A stretch of 64,000 nucleotides of DNA from Marsupella aquatica (lineage: Eukaryota > Marchantiophyta). Both the position numbers and the translations under genes were made by a program. Below are positions 1-12,000 of this stretch, in pieces. The notes beneath the pieces are model-generated. The model was not told the origin of the DNA. It worked only from the letters and a program-made list of their open reading frames with translations, and did no database searches. The DNA is taken from contig OZ316895.1 of NCBI GenBank assembly GCA_973895155.1, forward strand, positions 12,152,001 through 12,216,000, written 5' to 3'. The stretch's first letter is position 1; every line of letters starts with the position of its first letter.

Positions 1-2652
1 CGACATGTACCTGCTTACCTTGCCCATAGCCATGGCAAGATTAGGTCTAGTGCAAGTCATCAAATACATAAGACTTCCCACTGCCTTATCATAAATTCAT
101 CGCAAATTTGTTTTAAATTAATAAACCTTTGACATCAGCCCCTTCTCTATCATATTTGTGAGACAAAAAGCTGATGATAATTTGAAGTGTGCAACCAAAG
201 GGGTACTTACTGGCTTACTATCCCCATCTTGAACCTGACAATCACCTTCCTAGCATAATTGCTCTGTGTCAACCATAGCTTACCAGCCTCCAAGTCCCTA
301 GTGATCTCCATACCCAAAATCCTCTTAGCTGGCCCTAAGTTCTTCATCTTAAACTCTGCACTTAGTAGTGCCTTGAGCTTAACAATCTCAGACCTATCCT
401 TGGCCGCAATAAGCATGTCATCCACATAAAGTACTAAAACAATGAACCCAAAGACAATATTTTTCACCGGTTTCAAATATACACAAGGGTCAAACACACT
501 CTTGTGAAACCTTGTGACCGAATCTAATCGTCAAACCGCAGCTTGTTCCATTGTCTTGGTGACTGCTTCAACCCATACAAGGATTTCAGCAATCTACAAA
601 GTAACTAGTTCCTCTTGTTCTCTCTTCACAAAACCTAGCAGTTGTCTCATGAAGATCACCTCTTCCAAGGTGTCATAGAGGAAAGCTATGACAACATCCA
701 TCTGATCTAGCAGCAGACCAAACATTACAACAAGCACACACAATAGCCGTATTGTAGAGTACTTAGCAACTAGTGAGAAGACCTCATTGTAATCCACACC
801 TTTCTCTTGTGTGAATCCCTTTGCTACCAACCTAGCCTTGTAGACCTTCGATCCACTTCCTGTGGAATTATCCTTCAGCTTGTAAATCCACTTGCTGTCC
901 ACCACTTGCTGACCCTTAGGCAGCTTAACAAGCTCCCAAGTTTTGTTGTCCTTCGGTGACTGCATCTCCGTTTGCATTGCTACAGTCCACTCCTGCTTCT
1001 CCTTTGAAATACTTGCCTCATGAAATGAAGAAGGTTCCCCTTCTTCCAAAACCAACGCATCACCCTCATCATTAGCTGCAAAATTGTCTTTTTGAAATTG
1101 AGATGAATCAACCCACTGTCCATACCTAGGAGGAGCGCGTACAGTGCGACCAGATGTTCTTCTAGTCGATGACTCCGATTGAATTGCATCTATTGGTATA
1201 ATTTGAAGCTCAGCAGCATCCACTTGCTGCTCACCGGCATCAACAAACTCCTCTTATTCCTCTGGCAAAGGAACCAGCTCCATGCTTGGAGCACCTTCTT
1301 CTCTCTGATCATGTACCTCATGATCAATCTCCCCCTCAACGAGATCCGGGATAGGAGATTTTCCTTTGTTAGTACGAGAGACTTGAGTATTCTCCCCCTC
1401 CTTCAATAATCTTGATTCATTGAAGGAAACATCCCTACTGACAACGAGCTTACAAGCAATAGGATCCCATAGCCTGTAGGCCTTCACACCACTCTGATAC
1501 CCAAGAAAAATACATCTCTTGGACGTAGGATCCAACTTGGTCCTATTTTGCTTCGGTGTGAGAGCATATGCATCACTTCCAAAAAATACCAAGCCATGAT
1601 AGTCTGTTTTCCTCTTATAACGCATTTCAAACGGCGTTTTGAAATTGATTGCACTAGAAGGAAAAATATTTACCAAATAAGCTGTAGTATTGACAGCTGC
1701 TGCCCAAAATTCCTATGGTAAACCTAATTGGCTCAACATACTCCGTGACCGCTCCAATAGTGTTCGATTGAGCCTCTCAGCAACACCATTCTGTTGCGGA
1801 GTATAAACTATGGTGAGATGATGAGTTATCCCCTGTTCTGCACAGTACTCTTCAAATTCTATTGAAGTGTACTCCCCATCATTGTCTGACCTCATACTCT
1901 TCACCCTTGTATCCAAACACTTAACCGTGTTTCCTGTCTGATTCTCCACTTGGGCCTTCCACTTCGTAAAAATGGACAAGACATCAGACTTATGCGTCAT
2001 GAAATAAATCCATACAAATCTTGAGTAATCGTCAATAAATGATACATAGTACAATTTTCCAGAGTGTGAGGGAGTCGGGGATGGACCCCACACGTCACTA
2101 TGTATGTACTCGAGAACCGCTTTGGAACGATGAGTTCCAAAAAAGAAAGCACAACGATGTTGCTTTCCAAAAATGCAATGCTCACAGAAATCCAATTTAC
2201 AAGATTGCAAATCAGAAATGAGCCCATTCTTCCGCAAGATAGCCAATCCCTTCTCACTCATGTGGCTTAGCCGTGAATGCCACAGTTAAGTCATTTCCTC
2301 GTGAGACTTGGTTACATTGGCCTCTCCACATATTCTTCTGTCTGCTCCCCTTCAAAATCACTGTCTCTCCCGACATGACTTGAAGTTCACCATCAATTAC
2401 TCACCATTGATGACCATTTGTATCCAACACACCGAGTGAAATCAAATTCTTACGCATGCCAGGTACAAACCTGACTCCAGACACTATGCGCACAATGTCA
2501 TCAAACATTTGAATCTTTACAGACCCAATACCCTCAACTCGACAAGATTGATCATTTCCCATCAAAACTGAACCGTTTGACACAGAATAAGAATTGAAAT
2601 ACTCGCGAATGTAACAAATGTGAAAGGAGCAAGCACAATCAAGAATCCACAC
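1..2652 (-). pseudogene. pol: copia Pol: protease, integrase, reverse transcriptase, partial RNase H (broken)
   Basis: 2401-2652 is the retropepsin region. The active-site triplet reads DCA (WILDCACSFH), not the usual DSG/DSA, and copy 2 has the same change. 1713-2261 holds the GAG-pre-integrase zinc finger (CEHCIFGKQHR) and the integrase core, with the D in HSDVWGP, the D in RSDNDGEY and the E in GVAERLNRTLLERS. 1254-1676 continues the integrase C-terminal part. 594-1223 is the RT N-terminal part (KARLVAKGFTQEKGVDYNEVF). 207-497 carries the RT catalytic YVDDM. 1-200 reads on into the RT/RNase H junction (AVGSLMYLM). Separate frames and in-frame stops make this a non-functional polyprotein. 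Confidence 0.88.
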
Positions 2653-2697
2653 ATCATTTTCTCTCCTAGATGATGTGCACAGGGCATACTTCTGACT

Positions 2698-3672
2698 TCA
2701 TAAAACATACTCATCATTGAGTAAATCAACTTCTCCATCAGCACTAGCCACATTGGCTGATGAAGATTCAGCTGCCTTACCCTTACAATCCCTCTTAACG
2801 TGACCAACCTTGTGACACTTCCAGCAGACTACTGGCTTTCTCTCCTGGGACTTCCCCCTTGAAGCAAATCTTGTCCTAGATTTACTTCTTCCCATGCCCT
2901 ACGTGCGCTGCTCTTGACGCTTTTGTGACCTCCCACAATTCACATTCAAGGCAGCACCAGACGATGATGATGGCTGAGAGGGCATGGTCAATTTCTGCTG
3001 CAAGTCATCAGTCAACAGAGCACTTACAACTTCATTGTAAGTGATAGTCTTCCTGTCACGATGAAACAGCATTCGTGACAATGGCTGATACGATGAGGGT
3101 AAAGAGCTAAGCAAGTGAAGAGCCTGCCGCTCATCACTCAAATCCTCCCCCAGATTTTGCAAATCAACGACCAGGTCGTTGAAACCATTGATATGGTCCT
3201 GAATCTTTGCACTTCCCTCCATCTTGAAGCTCATAAGCTTCAAAGATGTGTAGAGCCGATTCGATAGCTCCTTTTGATGGTACTTTTGCTCCAACATGGT
3301 GAACAATGATGCACAATCGACATGGTCTGCCAATTGCTTGATGACATTAGGCTGAAGATAGAGCATCACGGTGCTCACAGCTTGCTCCTGCATGTCCTGC
3401 CAGTCATCATTGTCAACATCATTTGGCTGGTCTTTTAGCAATTTCCCAAGCCCCGTTGCACGGAGTACCCCCTTCACTTGTCGCTCCCACAACAAGTAGT
3501 CCGTGCGACCATCGTATTTCGTAACCTCAAACTTGGGACCTCCAAGCTTGATTGTCCCCATCCTTTTTCTTGTCACTCGCCGCAATACCGGTGACCATAA
3601 TTCTGCTAGATCTTCCGCTTCCTCCTTTGTTCTCTCCGGTGACTCAACAGAACCCTCCTCCAAGTCACTCAT
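2698..3672 (-). pseudogene. gag: copia Gag with CCHC zinc knuckle, one internal stop
   Basis: This encodes the capsid/nucleocapsid part of the copia element. The Met at 3672 (MSDLEEGS) begins about 250 residues typical of copia Gag, with the conserved stretches KYDGRTDYLLWERQVKGVL, LYTSLKLMSFKM and LLSSLPSSYQPL. A stop codon at 2899-2901 then interrupts the frame. The same frame continues with a basic SR-rich linker and a CCHC knuckle (CWKCHKVGHVKRDC), which binds RNA in this family. It ends at NDEYVL followed by a TGA that copy 2 also has. Apart from the internal stop the frame is intact, so the damage is recent or small. Confidence 0.85.
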
Positions 3673-5045
3673 GTGAGAAATCAAGAAAAAATGACGTTTT
3701 TCTCAACTTCTCAAAAAACTCAAAAGTTATCACCGCCACGTAGCCCACAAGCCTAGCTTTCCAACGTTGAAAACCAAAATCAAAACCGAACTTCGACGTA
3801 AAAGTTATTCACTTTTCGGTCGGGGTGGGTAAAACTTGGAATTCTCCCCCGTTTTGACCACCTCGGGGAATAACCAAAATGTGAACTAGTACCCAACGTC
3901 GGAAATGCAATTCAATTTGTGCACCGCGTTGCCAACTCCGATGGCTAGCAATTTGTCAAAGATGAACGAAAAAGTTACCTTTCAGCGAACGGAATCAGAA
4001 CGGAATCTTTGACGGACGGACAAAAAATAGTTCTCTGGTTTTTTGGAATATTCTATGACCCTTGTACTCTATGGGAATTTTGGAAGAACAACCGAGGGGC
4101 TGACACGTGTCCTCAAACCCCCAAAACCCCCTACCACCCTTCGTCGTCGAAATTTGGTCACGCGCGCAGAAAATACACATGGCAGAATGTACCCCTCGAT
4201 ACCAAATGCATGATATCTCACTCAGGTTTTGACAAAATAAAGATCTGATTTCAGATTTGGAAACTAGACTCCGAGGCGGTGAAGATTGATATAAGAAGCA
4301 CCCAAAACAAGGAAAGAGCGAGGGAGAAAAAATTGGTAAATATGACATATTTCTCTCAATTGCCATAGTCAATTTCGAATCAATTTTTCAAAGAGAAAAA
4401 AATGGTACCTTGTCAACAACGAATGTTGATGAATTGCACTTGGTGTCGTCACCAAGTTCAACAAGGTAATTGATTTCGCTTAGCCTTCCTCTTTGCATCA
4501 AAGAGCCAATCCCAGACTCAAAACAATCGTCTTGCCTCAATCTCTCCATTGAGTCAAAACACTTGACGCTTCTCCCTCCGAGTCGATTGCCACGACAAGA
4601 AACCCCGCTCAGGCAAAAGAGGACTCCATAGCCGGTCAGAAAATCAGAATGCTTCTTTTGCTCGTCCCGTCGCACACGGTACTCACTTGGTAACAAATCA
4701 GCTACCAAAACAAACAGCTCGTCCCGATCTACAAGCAGAGCTATAGCATGCGATGTCTCCTTCGCCGTAGAGCTCATATTGTCGAGAAAATAAACTCTGG
4801 TCCCTCCAAAAAACCGTCGAACATGAATGTTGCCAACTTTTTTCACAAAATCCAGAACGACAAAAACTTAGATCTCTCCGCACCACAAGCTCTGTTCAAC
4901 GATTTCTTCACACCGTTAGAAAGTTTTTGCCCCGATCTATCCGTTGAGCCCATAAACTCCAAGTTCCATGCGACGAAACTCCGGGAAATCCACCGACACT
5001 CAATGTTGGAAAAACCGTCACGAACAGACGTCACCTCCTAGGCAT

Positions 5046-5057
5046 GCTCTGATACCA
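5046..5057 (-). other. primer-binding site for initiator tRNA-Met (copia copy 1)
   Basis: On the minus strand it reads TGGTATCAGAGC, the classical copia primer-binding site. It is complementary to the CCA-tailed 3' end of plant initiator tRNA-Met, a gene for which lies at 14330-14401 in this window. It sits two bases inside the LTR, as expected. Confidence 0.9.
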
Positions 5058-5059
5058 AT

Positions 5060-5402
5060 TGTTGAGCATAGACGACAATCGCAACGGTAAGCACATGACA
5101 CATCCAACGCGCAAGTAGTCGACACAAGAGATACGTGATTCACCTCCTTGAGGCTACGTCCACGGGAACACACAAGAGAGCTTTACTGAACTCTAAGCCC
5201 GTCGGCTATACCAAGTCTCCACAGTGTAAGCTCTCCTCATCTCTCAAGTGGCCCCATAACAATAAGCCTAAGTTTCACTTATCCAAGCAAACACCGTTTG
5301 ACATATAATGTGCATCCTAGTTAACCTAACCACGTCTCCGACTACGGTTAGTCTAACTATGGTTATATGTTGTAACCTTAGACCTTGAGTAAATACCTAA
5401 CA
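5060..5402 (-). repeat. copia LTR (5' LTR of copy 1)
   Basis: On the element's strand the segment starts TGTTAGG and ends CTCAACA, directly followed by two bases and the primer-binding site. The right boundary at 5402 is inferred from the TGTT...AACA ends. The partner LTR is outside the window, so neither identity between LTRs nor the target duplication can be checked. The inner 80 or so bases match the LTR remnant at 38854-38941. Confidence 0.7.
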
Positions 5403-7833
5403 ACTAGGTGCTTTTTCTTGTCTGGAGTAACCCTAGATGATTACAAATTTGATTCAAGGTTACAAAAAAGGAATGTGAGAGTATATGCATAATTGGTTAC
5501 ACATTCAAACACTCCCCACTACTACCTCCACCCACAATAGTATTTGTAGTGATAGATGATATGGATTTAGCGGGGGATTTGGAGTGTGCCATTTTGGGAT
5601 CCCATCTGTGTCTAAAGGCTTGGATGGAAATCCTCTTCAAGCTTATGAATCTACAAAACATAGTTCATTAACAGCCCATCCCAAGCTTATACTCTGAAAA
5701 CACACGTCATCACACCTTACAATGAAGTGAAATCCCAAGCAAGAGGAGAAGGTGATTTATTTTTTGATTGAAGGAAATGAAGTACAAAAGGGGGACCTTA
5801 TTGCACATTGGTGATATCCTAGGGCAGGCAGCCATGGTAAGGTAGTTTTCTTTTGCACAGAATAAACAGAACTTCCAACAAGAGAAACAAGTAATAGAAA
5901 TGTAGAGGGTATTCACACATCTGGGTTCTTGAAAGGGACTTAGAGTTCCCCACCTCTCCCGTCTATCACACCCATCAAAATGGGTTAGCCATGATTCAAA
6001 TCATTGTCAAGTGCACTCGTCGGAGCATTTGTAGAGTCATCAAACTCTATGATACTCAATCCCGCCCATTTGTGGGCGTCATCCTCTTTCAAAAGCATAT
6101 ATGGGCGGGAATCAAGCTCAGCCGTTGCATCTAAAGTGCATTTTTTCCTTACCTTTGGATCACACAAATTTACCTTTGTTTATTACCCACAGTGCTTTGT
6201 AGCCTAGATCACTGTGCTTTTGTGGCAGCCCCTGCCCAGGCTACGTCAATCCCAAAGCAAGGAAGGTACAGTCCTTGCCTCCAGTTCCTTGCCTGGGCCA
6301 CAATACCTACATGCACCTAGGCTGCCTGTGTCTAGACTGGTTTACAATGCATACATGCACTTAGGCCTAGACTGGTTTACAATGCATACATGCACGTAGG
6401 CTTCCTCTATTCTTTGTCTGTCTCTTTTTATTTGCCTCATAATTATGACATTCTCTTCCACTTATTTTAAAAGGACTCCCAACAAAAATAACCCAAATTT
6501 CATTTTCTTTTTTCAATGGCAATGCATGTAGGTTTCTTGGGTGTAGGTTTTCTTTTAATGGCCTGGAATTGTTTTCATCCTATAAAGATAGGGTGTTAGG
6601 GTTGGTAAATATTGTCTATTCACCTTGGCCGGGACCTTGACCCTCCCATCTTGCGGTTATTTTGGAGGGTGGGGGTGGTGTATTTATTTTCTTTCAATTG
6701 AGGGTGGGGTGAATTTTATCTGGCCGGGGAAGGAGGGCAGCCAGGGCTAACAAGGAGGGAGCACTAGGGGACTAATTTGTCTGATCCAACAATTGAGCAA
6801 AATCTTGTGCTCACCCCTAACCTCGTTTATACAACAACATCTTTAACAGCAACTACCTCTTTATGCAGCAACTTCTTTTACATGACAATATCTCGTCCTC
6901 CAATCACAAGATCTTTGCACAATGACATCTTTTTCTAGCAACAACATATTTTGCATAACAACATCTGTTACATATCCACATCATTCGTGCAACAACGTCT
7001 TTTGTGCAACGCACAGTTATTGAGCTAGTTTGGTACAAACTGAGAGCCATGACATATCACGATAGTCTATTGTACTTGTCAGGCTTTGTCCTACTAGCTT
7101 GTGCAGAGGAGGACTTCGAGCCTTGGGGAGGAAAATACATCTGCTTCAAACTTGGGGTGGCCAACCTGGCACACGATGGGGGTAAAAACAAAATGGGCAC
7201 TTGGGCTGGTCCTGCTATAAAAAATGACCTTGCAGGATGGTCCTGCCATATTTGCTCCTGGCCGTGAAACAGATTGGTGGGGGTGGTCTTAGAACAGAAT
7301 ATATAGATGCTGAGAAGTTTGTTAAGTCCTCCTGTAACCACTTGAAGTAAATTAAGGCTCCTTGGTTAGTAGTGTCAGATATCAAAGTTCACACATGTGT
7401 GCATCTTGGGTGACCCTCACACAAAGGCCCGAGTTGTTGTGTGGCAGTGTGATATAATTATATCAGCTTTTACCACATTACCACATTACAATTTTGTCAC
7501 TGTTTTTTGTATTTACAAACTAGCCCCGACTACCCGTTCTTTGAACGTGAATAGCGGGGAGGACAATAAAAATGTCACCAAAATATATTCCTTATTCACA
7601 TATTTTGAAGGTTAATGAAATGATAAAAAAATTATCATGCATATCATCATTCTAATAATTAGACATAACATACCATAGTACTCTTTTTTATGCACATCCC
7701 TAGTTTTTCTATCCTACATCCCACTTAATATGCACATATAATATGGTGGGGCCGTAGAGATCAGTTTTTAATATAAATAAAAATCATAACAAAAAGCACT
7801 CATGATTATCATTTGACATGACATACATCATAG

Positions 7834-8213
7834 ATATCAGTTTTCTCATCATTCCACATGATGAGCCATGGAGTGGCGGTCTAGAGACTTCATTCTAGAA
7901 GCCTAGGCCGCAACTGTAGCTTGTAGTTACAGATTTATAAGTAAGATATATTGTAGTTTTTGTATACAGTTATCATTTTTCTCATCATTCCACATGATGA
8001 GCCATGGAGTTATGGTCTAGAGACTTCACTCTAGAAGTCTAGTCCCCAACTCTAGCTTGTAGTTCGAGATTTATAAGTAAGATATAGTTATCAGTTTTCT
8101 CATCATTCCACACGATGAGCCATGGAGTTAATGTCTAGAGACTTCACTCTAGAAGCCTAGTCCCCTACTCTAGCTTGTAGTTGGAGATTTATAAATAAGA
8201 TATAGATATATTG
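7834..8213 (+). repeat. three tandem copies of a 120-135-bp unit
   Basis: Copies begin at about 7834, 7969 and 8088. Each starts ATCAGTTTTCTCATCATTCC and continues with GATGAGCCATGGAGT, a TCTAGAGACTTCA...CTCTAGAAG segment and a GATTTATAAGTAAGATATA tail. Copies 2 and 3 resemble each other more than copy 1. The TCTAGAGACTTCAyTCTAGA core is partly self-complementary. Confidence 0.85.
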
Positions 8214-8216
8214 CAG

Positions 8217-8232
8217 TTTAGGGTTTAGGGTT
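8217..8232 (+). repeat. interstitial plant-type telomere repeat (two units)
   Basis: TTTAGGGTTTAGGGTT follows directly after the third tandem copy. TTTAGGG is the standard plant telomere unit. Two units are too few to claim an ancient telomere and could be chance or a promoter telo-box. Confidence 0.5.
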
Positions 8233-9026
8233 ACTATAGTGAACTTGTCATCCATAAATGAACTATGGCATATTTATAAATACAAAAAAAATTTATGACA
8301 GTATTGTCAATTAGAACATCTGTAATTAGAATATGTGCAATACTTAATATTATATACATTAGAACATCTGTAATTAGAATATGTTTAGTACTTAAAATTA
8401 TATACAGCCTAATAGAAAGAGAGTAAAAAGATAAAACCAAATGTCTTTACCGCGAATTCCCTAAAGCAAGAGTTGAAAAGGCCACGTCAAATGTCTTTAC
8501 CGCGAGAAGCCTGGGGTTTCCGTGTAATCCTTTTCCCGAAGTTACCATGTAACCGCCCATCATATCCTTGTCCTGTCCTCGTACACAAACCCCGCCGCTT
8601 CGGCGCTTCCACGCGCTGGTTGGCTGGTCTCCTCCCGCCTCTCTTGATTTGAATGCCACTGCCGGAGTTCCCAATTCTGCATGAGAGAATGTGAGATCGT
8701 CACATGTCATCATCGTTCGGCCAATTCTGCCGTCTCCACTTTCTTCCTTCTCTCGATTCATTTCGTGAAGCTTTATCGCTTCGCTCTCCCCTCATTTTCG
8801 TAAATTGCGTTGCTGGTTGGCTGCTCTGTTCCCGAGTTCTCAATTGTGGCGAGAACGTCAGCTTGCACTTCTTCGGACATTTCACGGCATCTCTAGTTTC
8901 TCCTTCTCTCGATAAGTTCAGAATACTTTCTCGTTTCGTATGTTCGGAATTAAGTTATCACGAGACTTAAGTCCTTGCATCATACCGCCGCACCTTGGCA
9001 CTCTTGATCGGCCTTTATGCAGCAGA

Positions 9027-12000
9027 ATGAGCGCTTGGAGGGGCTACGCGAATTGTGATGATTATAGCTCTGGCAATCTGGCAATTGCAATGCCATGGAA
9101 AGGCTTGACTGCAGGGATAAAAGCTGTGAGGTGTACCGGAATTCGAAAGCTCAGTAAGCTTCACAAATTAGTTCGTCACAACACTCACTTCAGTTATAGT
9201 ACCTAGGCGAGTGAATTAAAGACGCATCGATCCACACACGTCTGGTCGAGTGCCGTCAAGAAACGCTTTCCGTACATCTTTCCTTTTCTTCGGTCTGCTC
9301 GCTTTCCTGTTTCTTGGTCTGCTGGCAGTGTTCACTAAATCTAAATTGCCTTAGTGTCCAGCTAACATTCAGCAAGTTCCAAGAGTGAGCTTAGTGGAGA
9401 GATGCAACTTGTCGACTCTTTATCGAGAGGCAGCGTTTTTGAGGTTTCGAATTGGACTTGACTGAGTACAATTGTGCCGATTGGTGCCACTCAATAGTAA
9501 TCCCTTGAGCTTCCTGGAAACATATGGAGCGTGCGCTTGTTCAGCATACGGCGTCTACTGCCCCGATTTCAGAAAGCCTCTGGATAATTCATGAAATGCA
9601 GCGGTAGACGAGTGTTCCTGATGTGTATCTTCCTTCTTAATGTTTACCGCAATGATGTTTATCTATTTATTGGCTTCCAAAGTTTGGTTGCGGCCAAAAT
9701 TTGAATCACGAATCCCTCCCGGATTGATTCCTTCATTCCAGCAATGCAAGTATTCGATGTGGACTATACTCGGCTTGTTTTCTGGAAACCTCAGGTCTGG
9801 GCCATCTCTGTGACTGTTGTATCCAGCCATCTGCCTTGATGCCGTCGTTTTGGTCCCGCAATGCTAATTGTGATGGAACATCGAGAGTGCCCGATAGAAG
9901 AAACCGGTCTGCTGATTCTAGAAGGGCAGCGAAACTGCATCGTCAACTGGCACAAAATCGAGACTCCAGCGTCACTGATCTTTCCGCGGAGCAAACGAAA
10001 AAGGACGCACATTGCTGCAGGAATGCTGATAATACGTGTGTTGGAGACGAAGTTACCGATTTCCAGTCGCTTGACGACAACATCGACGGCGCTAAAACTG
10101 AGAGTACCTGTCCTGACGTAAAGGTCATTTGAGCTCACCATACTGCAACCAGGCTCTTGTTGTCAATTCGTAAATATAACGAAAGGTACCATTGTATAGT
10201 GGCAGAGTTTATTCTGGTTTTTCGAATAAGACTGTTGTAAAACATATCAATCCTGAAACTATCAAAAGGACTTCTCCCTGTGGTACTGATATCCGCTCTC
10301 GCATCACAGAATTGTACTCCGTCATTTCAGTAGGTGTTTAATTTTATCTCTCCAGAAATTAACCTGACTCTCCTCCCGCTTGCCTGGCGGGCCTTCCTTC
10401 CTTTCTTCCTTAGCCTAAGAATTGGTAACAAACTGATTACGGAGAAGACTTCCGAACAAGATTCCGGTACTTACAGGTCCACTAATTGCACTACCGGGGA
10501 GATAGAGGTCGTACTCTGATGTGTCATCGCAAACCTGTTAAGGTGATGATGTGAACCGACTACTTGATGACGGCGTAAATCCTGTAGGGGATGTTTATCG
10601 AGAAGTTTTACTCCACATCACCTACTATAGATGGTATCCCTGCTTATTCCACCAACAGAATTGAAGCAGTCGTGATGAGCGCTTCGTTGTCGGGACTGCA
10701 GCGGTGGCTTCTCCATCTATCGAGTTTGGATCCACCCAATGCTGAAGGACTGGACGTTCATAGAAAAATTGAAAACCTGAAACGAGAACGAGGCGAAAAT
10801 GGCTGAAAGTTGTGTAAACAAAATTAGTCTACGTTATTAAACAGGGCACAATCAAACCAGTAACGCTAACCTGCGCTTGCTCAAGAAACCATCCCAAACA
10901 ACCCATATTGACAATCACGACCCTGCTCTTGTGAACGGAAAGGAGAATCTTTATCCGCAAGTGCTATGAGTTGTATGGGCTTGACTTGCTCATTGAGCGA
11001 ATCCTTGCTACAAAATTTTACAACCACTCGTGAGTTGTAATTTGCTTGCCGGACCCAGAATTTTCCTGGATTTGTAATTGATTGCAGTTTCCAAACAGGT
11101 TTTGCAGTACAAGGTGGAAAACGAGCGGTTGAAGGAGCTCTTGAGGAGCAGAACGCATGACTTGCGCGAAAAGTGCTCTGCTCTGAGCATTTGTCAAACT
11201 GAGCTTGCAGAGGCCCTCATTTCTCAGGTTCTCTCGCCACTGTCCGTGTTCAGCATTTGGATCCTGCGAAGGCGGTCATGAGGAGTAGACTTTGGAAAAT
11301 CATGTATACGTTGTTTTCAGTTTTGTTAAGGACCCTAGGTTTGATGCTCAAATCGCAAAATATAAAGGATTGAACCTGCCAAAGGGGCAAGGTGAAGTTG
11401 ACATGGTGCAGAGTTTAACGAAGCTTCGTCTTTGTTGCAGACAGCTGATGACAACTGCGTCAAAGGTAGACAGATACAGAAACTGGCGCGGGATCTCAAA
11501 GCCCGCCTCAGCCACAGGTGTGTTTATTTTCTTTTGTCCATGCATGGAAACTGTTAAGGTAAGGACAACATGCTGGAGAATTTGGTAGCTCTTCGTTGGC
11601 GTTTATAATTCTGTGCGTGAGATCATTCTCTTGTGGAAGAGCCTAGCAGTGACTTACAGTTAAGTCTCAACTTTATGTGCATAACTATGCAGATCGTCTG
11701 GCAGATCTAACCTTCATACTGCATCTCTCTCTAACAAGTAGGTAAATTAGAAAAAACAAGCGCCAATAAAATGCTATTTTGTAAGTTGTCTCAGTAGCTT
11801 CTTTGGCAGCTTACATTTGGCTGTATGGAGCCACCTTCTACTACAATCTTTTCCTTGAGAAATACTGCTTCAGTCTCTCCTGTTCCCTTGTAGGGACTCC
11901 TGCGTGACAACTTGAAGATCCCATACTCATTTTTAGTGCTTGCTTTGGCCAAGCCAGTGAAATGCAGATGAAACTACTGCGAGAAGAGCGGGATCAGGCT

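Larger units (their letters stand above)
1..5402 (-). mobile_element. Ty1/copia LTR retrotransposon, copy 1 (cut by window start)
   Basis: Reading on the minus strand from right to left, the order is LTR (5060-5402), primer-binding site, about 1.35 kb leader, Gag, CCHC knuckle, protease, integrase, reverse transcriptase and the start of RNase H. Protease-integrase-RT is the Ty1/copia order. The 3' end and 3' LTR lie outside the window. Several in-frame stops and frame changes break the polyprotein: a stop at 2899-2901, a TGA near 2698, a stop at 2401 and changes around 1240-1254 and 500-594. This copy is therefore probably inactive. A truncated relative lies at 35220-38941. Confidence 0.93.
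5403..8440. other. intergenic region with no supported gene
   Basis: Only short, unconserved ORFs on both strands. Visible structure: two tandem copies of a roughly 37-bp unit (CTAGACTGGTTTACAATGCA...) at about 6331-6403; a degenerate minisatellite with CAACAACATCT-like units at about 6825-7015; a threefold repeat at 7834-8213; a telomere-like motif at 8217-8232. Nothing suggests a protein or RNA gene. Confidence 0.6.
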
